A DNA stretch of 11,920 bases from contig QIEB01000664.1 of NCBI GenBank assembly GCA_003229495.1, forward strand, positions 1 to 11,920, read 5' to 3'. The first letter of the stretch is position 1; each line of letters begins with the position of its first letter. Under the pieces are notes generated by a model. It searched no databases and had not been told where the DNA came from. It saw nothing but the letters and a program-made list of their open reading frames with translations. This DNA comes from Flammeovirgaceae bacterium. GTDB lineage: Bacteria; Bacteroidota; Bacteroidia; Cytophagales; Cyclobacteriaceae. Of the stretch, positions 1 through 6,669 are shown one piece after another. The position numbers were made by a program, and so were the translations under genes.

Positions 1-299
1 GTGGCTTCCATTTCTGTGATGTAGCCTTTTTGATAATTAGCTTTCCAAACTTGATCGAGGTAGGACAATTTTTTGTCTTTCTTTTGCCGACCCAAGGTAT
101 CTTTCAGATAAGTTCTGGCACGGTCGAAAGCAGTACCATAATCCTTGGCAATAAACGCATTGGCCCATATCAACTCATTGGTGGCATCAAGTTCCTTGGC
201 TGTACGTTCCAGTATTTGAACTTCGTCTTCGTCCAATCCGTGGTAGTGAAAAATCATGGACTTTAGCAGCAGGAATGCTTTTTTTTCTTCACTGGACAT
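1..299 (-). CDS. TerB-like / hypothetical protein, 3' end cut by window edge
   Basis: An open frame reads leftward from an ATG at 299 to the window edge, giving 99 codons with no stop. The protein starts MSSEEKKAFLLLKSM and contains the segments HYHGLDEDE, WANAFIAKDY and NYQKGYITEMEA. It is soluble, helical and charged, with no signal peptide or membrane segment. The acidic-helical pattern resembles small TerB-type (tellurite-resistance-like) hypothetical proteins of Bacteroidota. I recall that resemblance from memory and could not search it. The function is unknown. The start is supported by a TATATTTG promoter element 21 nt upstream. It lies downstream of hemW and the cyclase remnant in the same orientation, but probably has its own promoter. 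I am fairly sure the gene is real and much less sure of the family. Confidence 0.6.
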   Translation of the reverse strand, partial: MSSEEKKAFLLLKSMIFHYHGLDEDEVQILERTAKELDATNELIWANAFIAKDYGTAFDRARTYLKDTLGRQKKDKKLSYLDQVWKANYQKGYITEMEA

Positions 300-320
300 G
301 CGGGATCGATGGGTACTCTA

Positions 321-328
321 CAAATATA
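321..328 (-). promoter_or_regulatory. Bacteroidota -7 promoter element for the TerB-like gene
   Basis: On the minus strand these bases read TATATTTG, an exact match to the Bacteroidota -7 consensus TAnnTTTG. The ATG at 299 lies 21 nt downstream, implying a short leader. I see no matching TTG-type -33 element at the usual 17-23 nt spacing. Confidence 0.45.
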
Positions 329-340
329 AAATAATTTGTC

Positions 341-541
341 CTATTTCATATTTTTTTGAGATTTCCGGATGTCAATGGATAGAGCACCGGCTTGCTGGGG
401 CTCGCATCGGATTCAATACTGGCAATCTGCAAATTTATTGGGGTTAACGTTTCCACTCCTCAGCGGAATAGAAATATCTAAGGGCTTGTTCAAGTCCACG
501 TTAAATAGTTGATGCTCAATCCTAATCTCAAGAGGCTCCAT
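341..541 (-). pseudogene. 5' remnant of a cyclase / arylformamidase-like gene
   Basis: A minus-strand frame starts at ATG 541 and encodes 42 residues (MEPLEIRIEHQLFNVDLNK, then PLDISIPLRSGNVNPNKF) before TGA at 415-413. The segment D-L-x-K-P-L-D-I-S-I-P-L matches the N-terminus of Bacteroidota cyclase-family (kynurenine formamidase-like) proteins. Reading on in the same frame past the TGA gives IRCEPQQAGALSIDIRK, which fits the next segment of that family (R-x-E-P-x-x-A-G-x-x-x-x-D-x-R-K). The frame then ends at TAG 343-341. The expected metal-binding HGxGTHxE region and roughly 200 further residues are missing, because the TerB-like promoter follows at once. This looks like a gene cut short by deletion and then mutated, sitting 37 nt after the restored hemW stop. 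The family assignment is from recall. The alternative is a short unrelated ORF. Confidence 0.5.
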
Positions 542-547
542 ATAATT

Positions 548-595
548 CACAAATTCACCAAATCACCAAATCACCAAATCACAAATTCACAAAAA
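548..595. repeat. 8-bp tandem repeat array at the hemW 3' end
   Basis: Six adjoining 8-mers read, on the plus strand: CACAAATT, three exact copies of CACCAAAT, CACAAATT, CACAAAAA. The array covers the last codons and the restored stop (581-579) of hemW, and extends into the spacer before the cyclase remnant. Because 8 is not a multiple of 3, gain or loss of a unit inside the coding part would change the HemW C-terminus. Confidence 0.8.
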
Positions 596-1707
596 GATCC
601 TCGGCGATACGGTCGGCGACCAACTTTCCTTTATCGGTTAATAATAGTTTATTTTTTTCAATTTGGGCCAATCCATTGTTTGTCAGCTGTTCAAGGTATT
701 TCTGGTTTTGAGTCCCACTCAAAGTCATCAATCATCAGCTGAAGGTTAACACCTTTCCAATTTCGTAAGCCCAGCATTATTAGTTCATTGATCCTTTGTT
801 CCAGAGTTAGTTCCTCCAGGGTATATGGAATTACCCCAGCTTTAATCTCCTGCAGGTAGCGACCATTGCTTGAAATGTTGTATTGTCTGTTTTTGCCGTC
901 GAACGAATGTGCGCTGGGGCCGATACCCAGGTAGAGATTTCCGTCCCAGTACCCCGTGTTGTGGTGCGATTCTTTACCCGGTAGTGAGAAATTAGAGATT
1001 TCATAGTGCAGATATCCATTTGCTCGCAATATGGTCATGGTAAGTTGGAAACAATCGGCTGCTTCTTCTTCTGAAATTTCTTGAAACGAACCTTTTTTTA
1101 ACTGATGGCCAAACACTGTTCCAGGTTCAATGGTCAGATTGTAAGCAGAAATATGTTCTGGCCGAAGTTCTACCGCTTCCAGCAGGTCAGACTGAAGGTT
1201 GTGTTCAGACAGGGGTATTCCATATATCAGATCAATATTTATATTATCAAATCCGGCAGATCTGGAAATTTCTACACTTTTTACGGCCTGCTCGCGGTCA
1301 TGGGCCCGGTTCATCCAGTGCAGTACGGGTTCCTGGAAGGATTGAATTCCAATGCTCAACCTATTAACACCGACCTCATAAAGTTCCTCCAGATAATTAT
1401 AGGTGAGATCATCCGGATTGGCCTCTAAGGTAATTTCCAAAGGTTTGGCTACCTGGTAAAATTTAACAATGGTTGATAGAATTCCCTCGATCTCTGCTGG
1501 CGTTAGCAAACTGGGGGTTCCTCCCCCGAGATAAATAGTCGATATGGATTCATCCGGCAAATAATTTTTCTGCATCATAAGTTCAGTCCTTAGACCCTCC
1601 AATAGAGGTTCTTTAAACTTTTGTGAGGTGTTGAAGTGAAAGTCACAATAATGACAAGCCTGTTTACAAAAGGGTATATGGATATAAATCCCTGCCAAAA
1701 GAATCAT
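579..1707 (-). CDS. hemW: HemW radical-SAM heme chaperone, frameshifted near the C-terminus
   Basis: HemW is a radical-SAM, [4Fe-4S]-binding protein related to coproporphyrinogen III dehydrogenase (HemN) that delivers heme to target proteins. The frame from ATG 1707 starts MILLAGIYIHIPF and carries C14-x3-C18-x2-C21 followed by DF, the HemW form that lacks HemN's fourth Cys. It also has YLGGGTPSLL, ANPDDLT, SIGIQSFQ, GIGPSAHSFDG and the C-terminal domain start MLGLRNWKGV. The uninterrupted frame is 338 codons and stops at TGA 693-691. In the +1 frame the missing end is clearly visible: KYLEQLTNNGLAQIEK, LLLTDKGKLVADRIAEDLF, with a stop at 579. The span 579-1707 is 1129 bases, 376 codons plus one, consistent with one extra base. 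The likely site is the T4 run at 706-709 (AAAA in the gene). Removing one base there gives DSNQKYLEQL and a normal-length protein of about 375 residues. Whether this is a real mutation or a sequencing error is open. Confidence 0.88.
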
Positions 1708-1715
1708 TAGATTTG
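1708..1715 (+). promoter_or_regulatory. -7 promoter element upstream of the Omp85-like gene
   Basis: TAGATTTG matches the Bacteroidota -7 consensus TAnnTTTG exactly. It begins right after the hemW start codon, in the divergent hemW / Omp85 intergenic region. Transcription would begin near 1721-1723. No clear -33 element is visible. Confidence 0.4.
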
Positions 1716-1779
1716 TTACAGGGTAAAGTTAACTTTTTCATCTATCAGTTATCAAAGTATTATAGGCTCAATATTCCTG

Positions 1780-3483
1780 GTGATTTTACCATGGTCCTTG
1801 TTAGCACAGGACTATTATCTGGAGTTTGAAGGTACTGCCGCCGATCTCCGGGAGGTTGAAAAATATAACATTGAAAAAAAGTCAGGCGATAGCCTGATAT
1901 TGTTCAATCAGGTCATTGATCTTCAACAAAATCTTCAGGAACAAGGTTTTTTGAGTGTTAATATTGAACCATTCTGGAAGGACAATAACCATTTACTCGC
2001 GACTGTGCGTCTGGGAGATCGTTTTCAATGGCTGAAACTTGCGCAAGGGAATGTGGATGCTGTGATGCTGCAAAAGATCGGTTATAAGGAAAAATTTTAC
2101 TTGAACAAACCCTTTCATTACCGTGAAGTGAGCCAGCTCATGATAAAATTGATCCGGTTTTCAGGAGATTCGGGTTATCCATTTGCATCAGTGCGACTAG
2201 ACAGTGTCCAGATACATGACGCTGCTGTATCCGCCCAGCTGGCCTATGATTCTGGCCCCCACATCACCTTTGACTCAGTGGTATTAACTGGACAGATTAA
2301 AATCAATCCACGTTTTTTGCAAGCTTACTTAAGAATTCAGCCAGGAGCATCTTTTTCTGAAACTGTGATTGAAGATTTACCTGACCGCATAAAAAAGTTA
2401 CCATATCTACGTATAACAGAAAAGCCATTATTGACCTTTCAAAATGACCAGGCAAGTACCTACTTATCTCTGCAGTCAACCAATGCCAATCAAATTGATG
2501 GGGTAATCGGATTTCTGCCGAATGCAAAAGGTGAAGGAGGATTATTGCTGACTGGTCAATTCAATTTATTACTTCAAAACATGTTTGGTTCTGGTAGAAG
2601 CCTGGGTTTACAATGGGAAAGCTTCAAACAGGAGTCCCAGCTTTTGAATATCAATTTCTACCAACCAATTCTGTTTAGATCGCCGATTGATTTAGATCTC
2701 AAATTTAAGCTATTAAAGGAGGACTCTACATTTGTGAACAGATCATTCAACCTGGACCTGGGCTATTCATACCAGAGACATTTTGTGGGGTTTTACACAC
2801 ACCTGAAAACCGCCCGGCTACCTTCCTCTAGTTTGTTGGAGGACATTACTACATTCCCCGATTTGGCTGATTTTAACCTGAATCAATTCGGTGGCACCTA
2901 CCGGTGGGACAACCTGGACAATTATTTAGACCCAAAGGCCGGATTTCGCATTTTTACGCGAGCATCAACCGGGACCAAGAAAATACGAAAGAACAGTGCC
3001 ATAAGTGACAGTCTTTATCAGGAAGTAGATCTTGAGAGCAATCAATTTTCGTGGGAAGTAGAGTTGCATGGATTTATTCCCTTGTCCAAGCACTGGGTCA
3101 TAGCAAGTAAGTGGAGCGGGGGAGGTGTTTATAATAGTCGACTTTTCTTTAACGACCTGTTCCGGCTCGGAGGTATTAAATCGCTACGAGGTTTTTCTGA
3201 AAGCACTTTTTTTGCCGATAACTTTGCTTACTCTACCATCGAACCAAGATTTTTTTTTGAGACCGGTTCTTATTTATTTGTCTTCTATGACCAGGCGTGG
3301 TGGTTGAGATACACAATGGAGAACAACAGTTTTGAGGACCGGCCTTCAGGCTTTGGGGCCGGGATAAGTTTGACCACCAGCGCGGGGATTTTCAATTTTG
3401 TGTGGGCAGTAGGAAGCTCAAAAATACAAGAAATTGGATTTGACCAATCCAAAATACATTTTGGTTATATTTCACGATTTTGA
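1780..3483 (+). CDS. Omp85/BamA-like outer-membrane protein
   Basis: This is an outer-membrane beta-barrel protein of the Omp85 superfamily (BamA/TamA-like), which assembles or moves proteins at the outer membrane. From GTG 1780 it is 567 codons. After a hydrophobic N-terminus ending SLLAQ, about residues 80-230 look like two POTRA-type modules (RFSGDSGYPFASVRLD; then DSVVLTG with LRIQPGASFSE and DLPDRIKKLPYL). Residues from about 235 onward are beta-strand rich, contain the Omp85 lid-lock motif LRGF at 469-472, and end in the aromatic GYISRF. It is shorter than typical BamA (about 800 residues), suggesting fewer POTRA domains. The start is doubtful: GTG 1780 cuts the signal peptide, while the open frame upstream adds a better one but has no ATG, GTG or TTG. 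It is the first gene of the plus-strand cluster. Its specific substrate is unknown. Confidence 0.82.
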   Translation: MILPWSLLAQDYYLEFEGTAADLREVEKYNIEKKSGDSLILFNQVIDLQQNLQEQGFLSVNIEPFWKDNNHLLATVRLGDRFQWLKLAQGNVDAVMLQKIGYKEKFYLNKPFHYREVSQLMIKLIRFSGDSGYPFASVRLDSVQIHDAAVSAQLAYDSGPHITFDSVVLTGQIKINPRFLQAYLRIQPGASFSETVIEDLPDRIKKLPYLRITEKPLLTFQNDQASTYLSLQSTNANQIDGVIGFLPNAKGEGGLLLTGQFNLLLQNMFGSGRSLGLQWESFKQESQLLNINFYQPILFRSPIDLDLKFKLLKEDSTFVNRSFNLDLGYSYQRHFVGFYTHLKTARLPSSSLLEDITTFPDLADFNLNQFGGTYRWDNLDNYLDPKAGFRIFTRASTGTKKIRKNSAISDSLYQEVDLESNQFSWEVELHGFIPLSKHWVIASKWSGGGVYNSRLFFNDLFRLGGIKSLRGFSESTFFADNFAYSTIEPRFFFETGSYLFVFYDQAWWLRYTMENNSFEDRPSGFGAGISLTTSAGIFNFVWAVGSSKIQEIGFDQSKIHFGYISRF

Positions 3484-3545
3484 TTGCCTGAATGTTCATT
3501 GTAAATGCACTGAAAATGATCTAAATTGCAATCGACGCCTTTCAT

Positions 3546-4562
3546 ATGTGGAACCTGACATTGACTTTTTTGTGGGCCTTCCTAATTGCACTTTTTGCAG
3601 TGCCGTCAATCATTCAGGTGGCACATTACAAGAACCTTCTTGACGAGCCAAATCACCGCACTATCCATAACTCATCAACTCCCAGGTTAGGCGGGCTAGC
3701 GATATTTACAGGTTTTATGTCTTCTTTAATGATTTTTGGTGACCTGAATCTGGGCATACAGCAGTTAATGGCAGGAACCCTTTTATTATTTTTTATTGGC
3801 ATAAAGGACGACATTGCCACCGTTTCTGCCTTCAAAAAATTCTTTATCCAGGTATTAGCTACCGGAATAGTCATGTTCCTGGCCGATATTAGGATCACCA
3901 GCTTCCAGGGATTTCTGGGAATTTATGAACTGGAACCTGGGTTTAGCTATGTCTTTACCTTCCTGGTAATTGTGGGAATGACCAACGCCATAAATCTTAT
4001 TGATGGAATGGACGGATTGGCTGGATCTATAGTTTTACTGATTTCATTGATTTTCGGCGGCTATTTTTTTTACTTCGGTTCTCCCTATGCCTTTGTAGCG
4101 CTGGCACTTGCTGGAGGAGTGCTGGGATTTTTAAGATACAATATTTATAAGGCACAAGTTTTTATGGGCGATACTGGTTCCCTGGTTTCAGGGTTCATAC
4201 TAGCTGTTCTGGCTATTCAGATATTGGAAATGCAACAAATTAATTCTGCACCTGCGATTGTAGTAAGTATTATGATACTGCCAATTTTTGACACCCTAAG
4301 AGTATTTTCCCTAAGAATTTTCAGCGGGAAATCTCCCTTTTACCCTGATAAAAACCACTTGCATCACCAACTATTGACACTAGGTCTGTCCCAGTCAAAG
4401 GTTTTGGGCCTTTTGCTGGTATTCAATGTTATAATGTTCGGGTTTAACTACATCTATGCAGAAATGGGTAATAATCTATTGATTACTATTACGGCGATCG
4501 CCATTGCCTTACTGATGATAGTAATAAAGATGATGTTGAAAGCCAGACAACTCAATGCATAA
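3546..4562 (+). CDS. WecA/MraY-family undecaprenyl-phosphate sugar-1-phosphate transferase
   Basis: This is an integral membrane enzyme of the family that transfers a UDP-sugar 1-phosphate (typically GlcNAc-1-P) to undecaprenyl phosphate on the cytoplasmic face, starting surface-glycan synthesis. The 338-residue length is normal for the family. Visible motifs are DEPNHRTIHNSSTPRLGG (33-50), the Mg-binding DD pair at 88-89 in GIKDD, NAINLIDGMDGLAG (147-160) with D153 and D156, VFMGDTGS (205-212), and HLHH (271-274). The HxHH form points to WecA/TagO-type enzymes rather than MraY. About ten hydrophobic segments are present. ATG 3546 follows the Omp85 stop by 62 nt. The 3' end overlaps the DUF4271 start by 8 nt, so the two are probably translationally coupled. 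The exact sugar and glycan cannot be read from the sequence. Confidence 0.9.
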   Translation: MWNLTLTFLWAFLIALFAVPSIIQVAHYKNLLDEPNHRTIHNSSTPRLGGLAIFTGFMSSLMIFGDLNLGIQQLMAGTLLLFFIGIKDDIATVSAFKKFFIQVLATGIVMFLADIRITSFQGFLGIYELEPGFSYVFTFLVIVGMTNAINLIDGMDGLAGSIVLLISLIFGGYFFYFGSPYAFVALALAGGVLGFLRYNIYKAQVFMGDTGSLVSGFILAVLAIQILEMQQINSAPAIVVSIMILPIFDTLRVFSLRIFSGKSPFYPDKNHLHHQLLTLGLSQSKVLGLLLVFNVIMFGFNYIYAEMGNNLLITITAIAIALLMIVIKMMLKARQLNA

Positions 4563-5694
4563 AGTTCTGTTGGTTTATGCTTCGGTATTCATAGTATTTG
4601 GACTATGTGCCCAGGACCATCATCAATTGGTTCCCATTAAGGACCTGAAAAATCAATGGTTGACCGTAGATCGGGACGGAGGGCATTACGTGCCTTACAT
4701 CGCTGGTGGCTCTCTCAATTACCCGGTGATTGGAGTGATACTAAATCCCAGGGATGGAGTGGGCTTGATACTTAGCATTTGCGTTCCGGAAGGGACAGCA
4801 ATATTTGTGAACAATAAAATCGTAGACCGAGCCGCTATTGGCGGTTGTCGCAACTATGAAATTGACAGTTTAATGTCCGTACATCGCCAGAAGTCACTGT
4901 TCATAAGCTTTTTCAAAGAAAACCTTAATCCTGAATTGATCACAACCGCTCTAATGGCCAGGCAGCCAGTTGGAAATTTTCAGGCGCAAAGCAATCCAAA
5001 CCCCCAAATTATAAAGCGCTTCAGTGATCATTTTGCTGATTTCTTCGTAGTAGCCATTCTTATGGTAGCCGCTTTTTATGCATTCCTGAAAAATCGGTAT
5101 CCAAAGGGATATAAGGACTACTTTAATTTTTCAAAGGCGTTTTCGATAACATTGAAGGAGGAGAAAGTACTTACCCAAAGGAATATGGGCAGCGTCAATG
5201 CCTTGTTCTTGTGGATGTACAGTATGGTATTATCATTGGTTATCGTTCTATTCTGGAAGATTTTTGGGCGGGTTCCTGAACTGTTCGATTTTGTGGCTTT
5301 AGAAACTGTCCTGTCTGCCATGAGGAGTTGGTTAATACTGTCATTAATGGCGTATGCTGTAGTGGGAATGAAATACCTTCTAATTAAAGTACTGAGCTCA
5401 CTGCTGAATATTGATAAAATTGCCCAAATCCATTTTTTTGACTTCATACGAATCAGCTTTATTTTTGTAACTGCTACACTGGTAGTCTCCTCGGTGATGT
5501 TCTTAAGTGTTTTGAATCAAATTGTGCCTTTCAATATTATACTTTACTTGTTTATCATACTCTTGGGAGTTAGAGTTGTCATCCTGCTCTTTAAACTATT
5601 AGGAGATACTTCATTTAGAAAAATACATTTAATTTCATACCTTTGCACCACTGAAATTTTACCCCTACTAATAGGAATTAGGATATTCTTTTAA
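4555..5694 (+). CDS. DUF4271 membrane protein
   Basis: A 379-residue protein with an N-terminal signal-like segment (MHKVLLVYASVFIVFGLCAQ), a soluble, probably periplasmic region of about 140 residues, and then about six hydrophobic helices (near 161-178, 217-236, 255-280, 299-318, 327-348 and 357-378). The C-terminal half, with IHFFDFIRISFIF and IHLISYLCTTEILPLL, fits the Bacteroidota-restricted DUF4271 family, whose role is not known to me. The ATG at 4555 overlaps the end of the preceding transferase gene by 8 nt. The stop TAA shares its last A with the ATG proposed for hemD, so the three genes form a tightly coupled run. Linkage to hemD suggests, but does not show, a shared role. The family call rests on remembered motif patterns. 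Confidence 0.75.
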   Translation: MHKVLLVYASVFIVFGLCAQDHHQLVPIKDLKNQWLTVDRDGGHYVPYIAGGSLNYPVIGVILNPRDGVGLILSICVPEGTAIFVNNKIVDRAAIGGCRNYEIDSLMSVHRQKSLFISFFKENLNPELITTALMARQPVGNFQAQSNPNPQIIKRFSDHFADFFVVAILMVAAFYAFLKNRYPKGYKDYFNFSKAFSITLKEEKVLTQRNMGSVNALFLWMYSMVLSLVIVLFWKIFGRVPELFDFVALETVLSAMRSWLILSLMAYAVVGMKYLLIKVLSSLLNIDKIAQIHFFDFIRISFIFVTATLVVSSVMFLSVLNQIVPFNIILYLFIILLGVRVVILLFKLLGDTSFRKIHLISYLCTTEILPLLIGIRIFF

Positions 5695-6515
5695 TGGTCC
5701 CACTAAAGGAGGAAATGAAAACATCGAATTCAGGAAATACACGGATTGCAGAAATGACCAAAAATGTAGACGAAGTTAAAAGTATCTTGGTTTCCCAGCC
5801 AAAACCACAAGGGCGTAAGTCACCTTATTTTTTATTGGCGGAAAAATACCGTTTGAAAATAGATTTTAGACCATTTATCCAAGTCGAGCCAGTATCGCTT
5901 AAAGACTTCAGGCAACAGAAAATAAGCATATTGGAGCATACTGCGGTTATTTTTACTAGCCGCAACGCGGTAGATCACTATTTTGATATCTGCAAACAGC
6001 TAAAGATGGAAATGCCGGCAGATATGAAATACTTCTGTATTTCTGAGCAGACTGCAAATTATCTTCAAAAGTACATAGTGATTCGTAAAAGGAAGATCTT
6101 CACAGGATCGCGAACCGCTATGGATCTTATTGAAATCTTGAAGAAACACAAAAACGAAAAATACATATTTCCCTGTTCCAATATCAGGAAAAACGATATT
6201 CCTAACTTTTTGGAAGAAAATGGGTATCAGCATTCTGAAGCGGTAATCTATAAGACAGTTGCCAGTGATCTTTCAGATCTCGCTGATGTGAATTATGACA
6301 TCATTGCATTCTATAGTCCATCAGGTATTAATTCCCTTTTTGTAAATTTCCCCGACTTCAGGCAAAACAAGACCCGTATTGCTGCATTTGGACCTTCAAC
6401 GGCTAAAGCTGTGCGGGATGCTAAATTGAATTTGGACATTGAGGCTCCTTTGCCAAATGCCCCTTCTATGACGGGGGCTTTGGAATTGTACATAAAAAAG
6501 GCAAATAAGATTTAA
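5694..6515 (+). CDS. hemD: Uroporphyrinogen-III synthase (HemD family)
   Basis: HemD closes hydroxymethylbilane into uroporphyrinogen III in the cytoplasm, the branch point of heme and other tetrapyrrole synthesis. The protein has the two-lobed HemD layout. VKSILVSQP opens the core, followed by AVIFTSRNAVDHYF (84-97) and YFCISEQTANYLQKYI (113-128). The second lobe carries KYIFPCSNIRK, IIAFYSPSGINSLF (203-216) and IAAFGPSTAKAV (229-240). Length is 273 residues from ATG 5694, which overlaps the DUF4271 stop by one base (TAATG). Other possible starts are ATG 5715, with AAAGGAGG only 2 nt upstream (too close to be a good SD), and ATG 5754, which places the conserved core about 10 residues from the start and may be closest to homologues. 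HemD sequences diverge widely, but this is the typical Bacteroidota form. Confidence 0.87.
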   Translation: MVPLKEEMKTSNSGNTRIAEMTKNVDEVKSILVSQPKPQGRKSPYFLLAEKYRLKIDFRPFIQVEPVSLKDFRQQKISILEHTAVIFTSRNAVDHYFDICKQLKMEMPADMKYFCISEQTANYLQKYIVIRKRKIFTGSRTAMDLIEILKKHKNEKYIFPCSNIRKNDIPNFLEENGYQHSEAVIYKTVASDLSDLADVNYDIIAFYSPSGINSLFVNFPDFRQNKTRIAAFGPSTAKAVRDAKLNLDIEAPLPNAPSMTGALELYIKKANKI

Positions 6516-6640
6516 CGATTTGGTAAGGGTAGACGTCTACTTATTAAGTGCCGATTCGAAATACCTTGATATTCTGTTAGTTCAGGGAACTTCAGTTTAA
6601 AGTATTTGTTTATATAAACTACGTTGTTTATAAAAATTAT

Positions 6641-6648
6641 TATATTTA
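6641..6648 (+). promoter_or_regulatory. Possible -7 promoter element for porP/sprF
   Basis: TATATTTA differs from TAnnTTTG only in the last base. It lies 21 nt before the porP ATG, the same distance as the TATATTTG element before the TerB-like gene. A TTG at 6624-6626 is 14 nt upstream, shorter than the usual spacing. The whole 6516-6669 gap is AT-rich and otherwise holds only two short palindromes. Confidence 0.3.
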
Positions 6649-6669
6649 TCGGCGGTAAACCCTGTAAAT

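Noticed and set aside
361..428. tRNA-like stretch: GGATAGAGCACCGGC resembles the D-arm and anticodon-stem start of a tRNA (for example tRNA-Arg), followed by GATTCAATAC
   Set aside because: The acceptor, anticodon and T stems do not pair, and the same bases are better explained as the minus-strand cyclase-family remnant. The match is probably coincidental.
691..715. Programmed +1 frameshifting in hemW at CCT-TGA
   Set aside because: No Shine-Dalgarno-like stimulator stands upstream as in prfB, and shifting at the stop would lose the helix residues QKYL that fit the family. A one-base indel in the A4 run explains the data more simply.
509..742. 77-codon plus-strand ORF over the repeat array and hemW 3' end
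   Set aside because: It runs antisense through the repeats and the HemW C-terminal coding region, and its translation has no recognisable features.
1105..1428. 107-codon plus-strand ORF
   Set aside because: It lies wholly antisense within hemW, whose protein is clearly conserved, and its own translation shows no domain or signal.
5705..5717. Strong SD-like AAAGGAGG before ATG 5715 as proof of the hemD start
   Set aside because: The spacing is only 2 nt, too close for normal use, and Bacteroidota rely little on SD pairing. It does not decide between starts at 5694, 5715 and 5754.
6527..6545. Palindrome after hemD as a rho-independent terminator
   Set aside because: A palindrome without spacer leaves only a short stem once a loop forms, and no T run follows.
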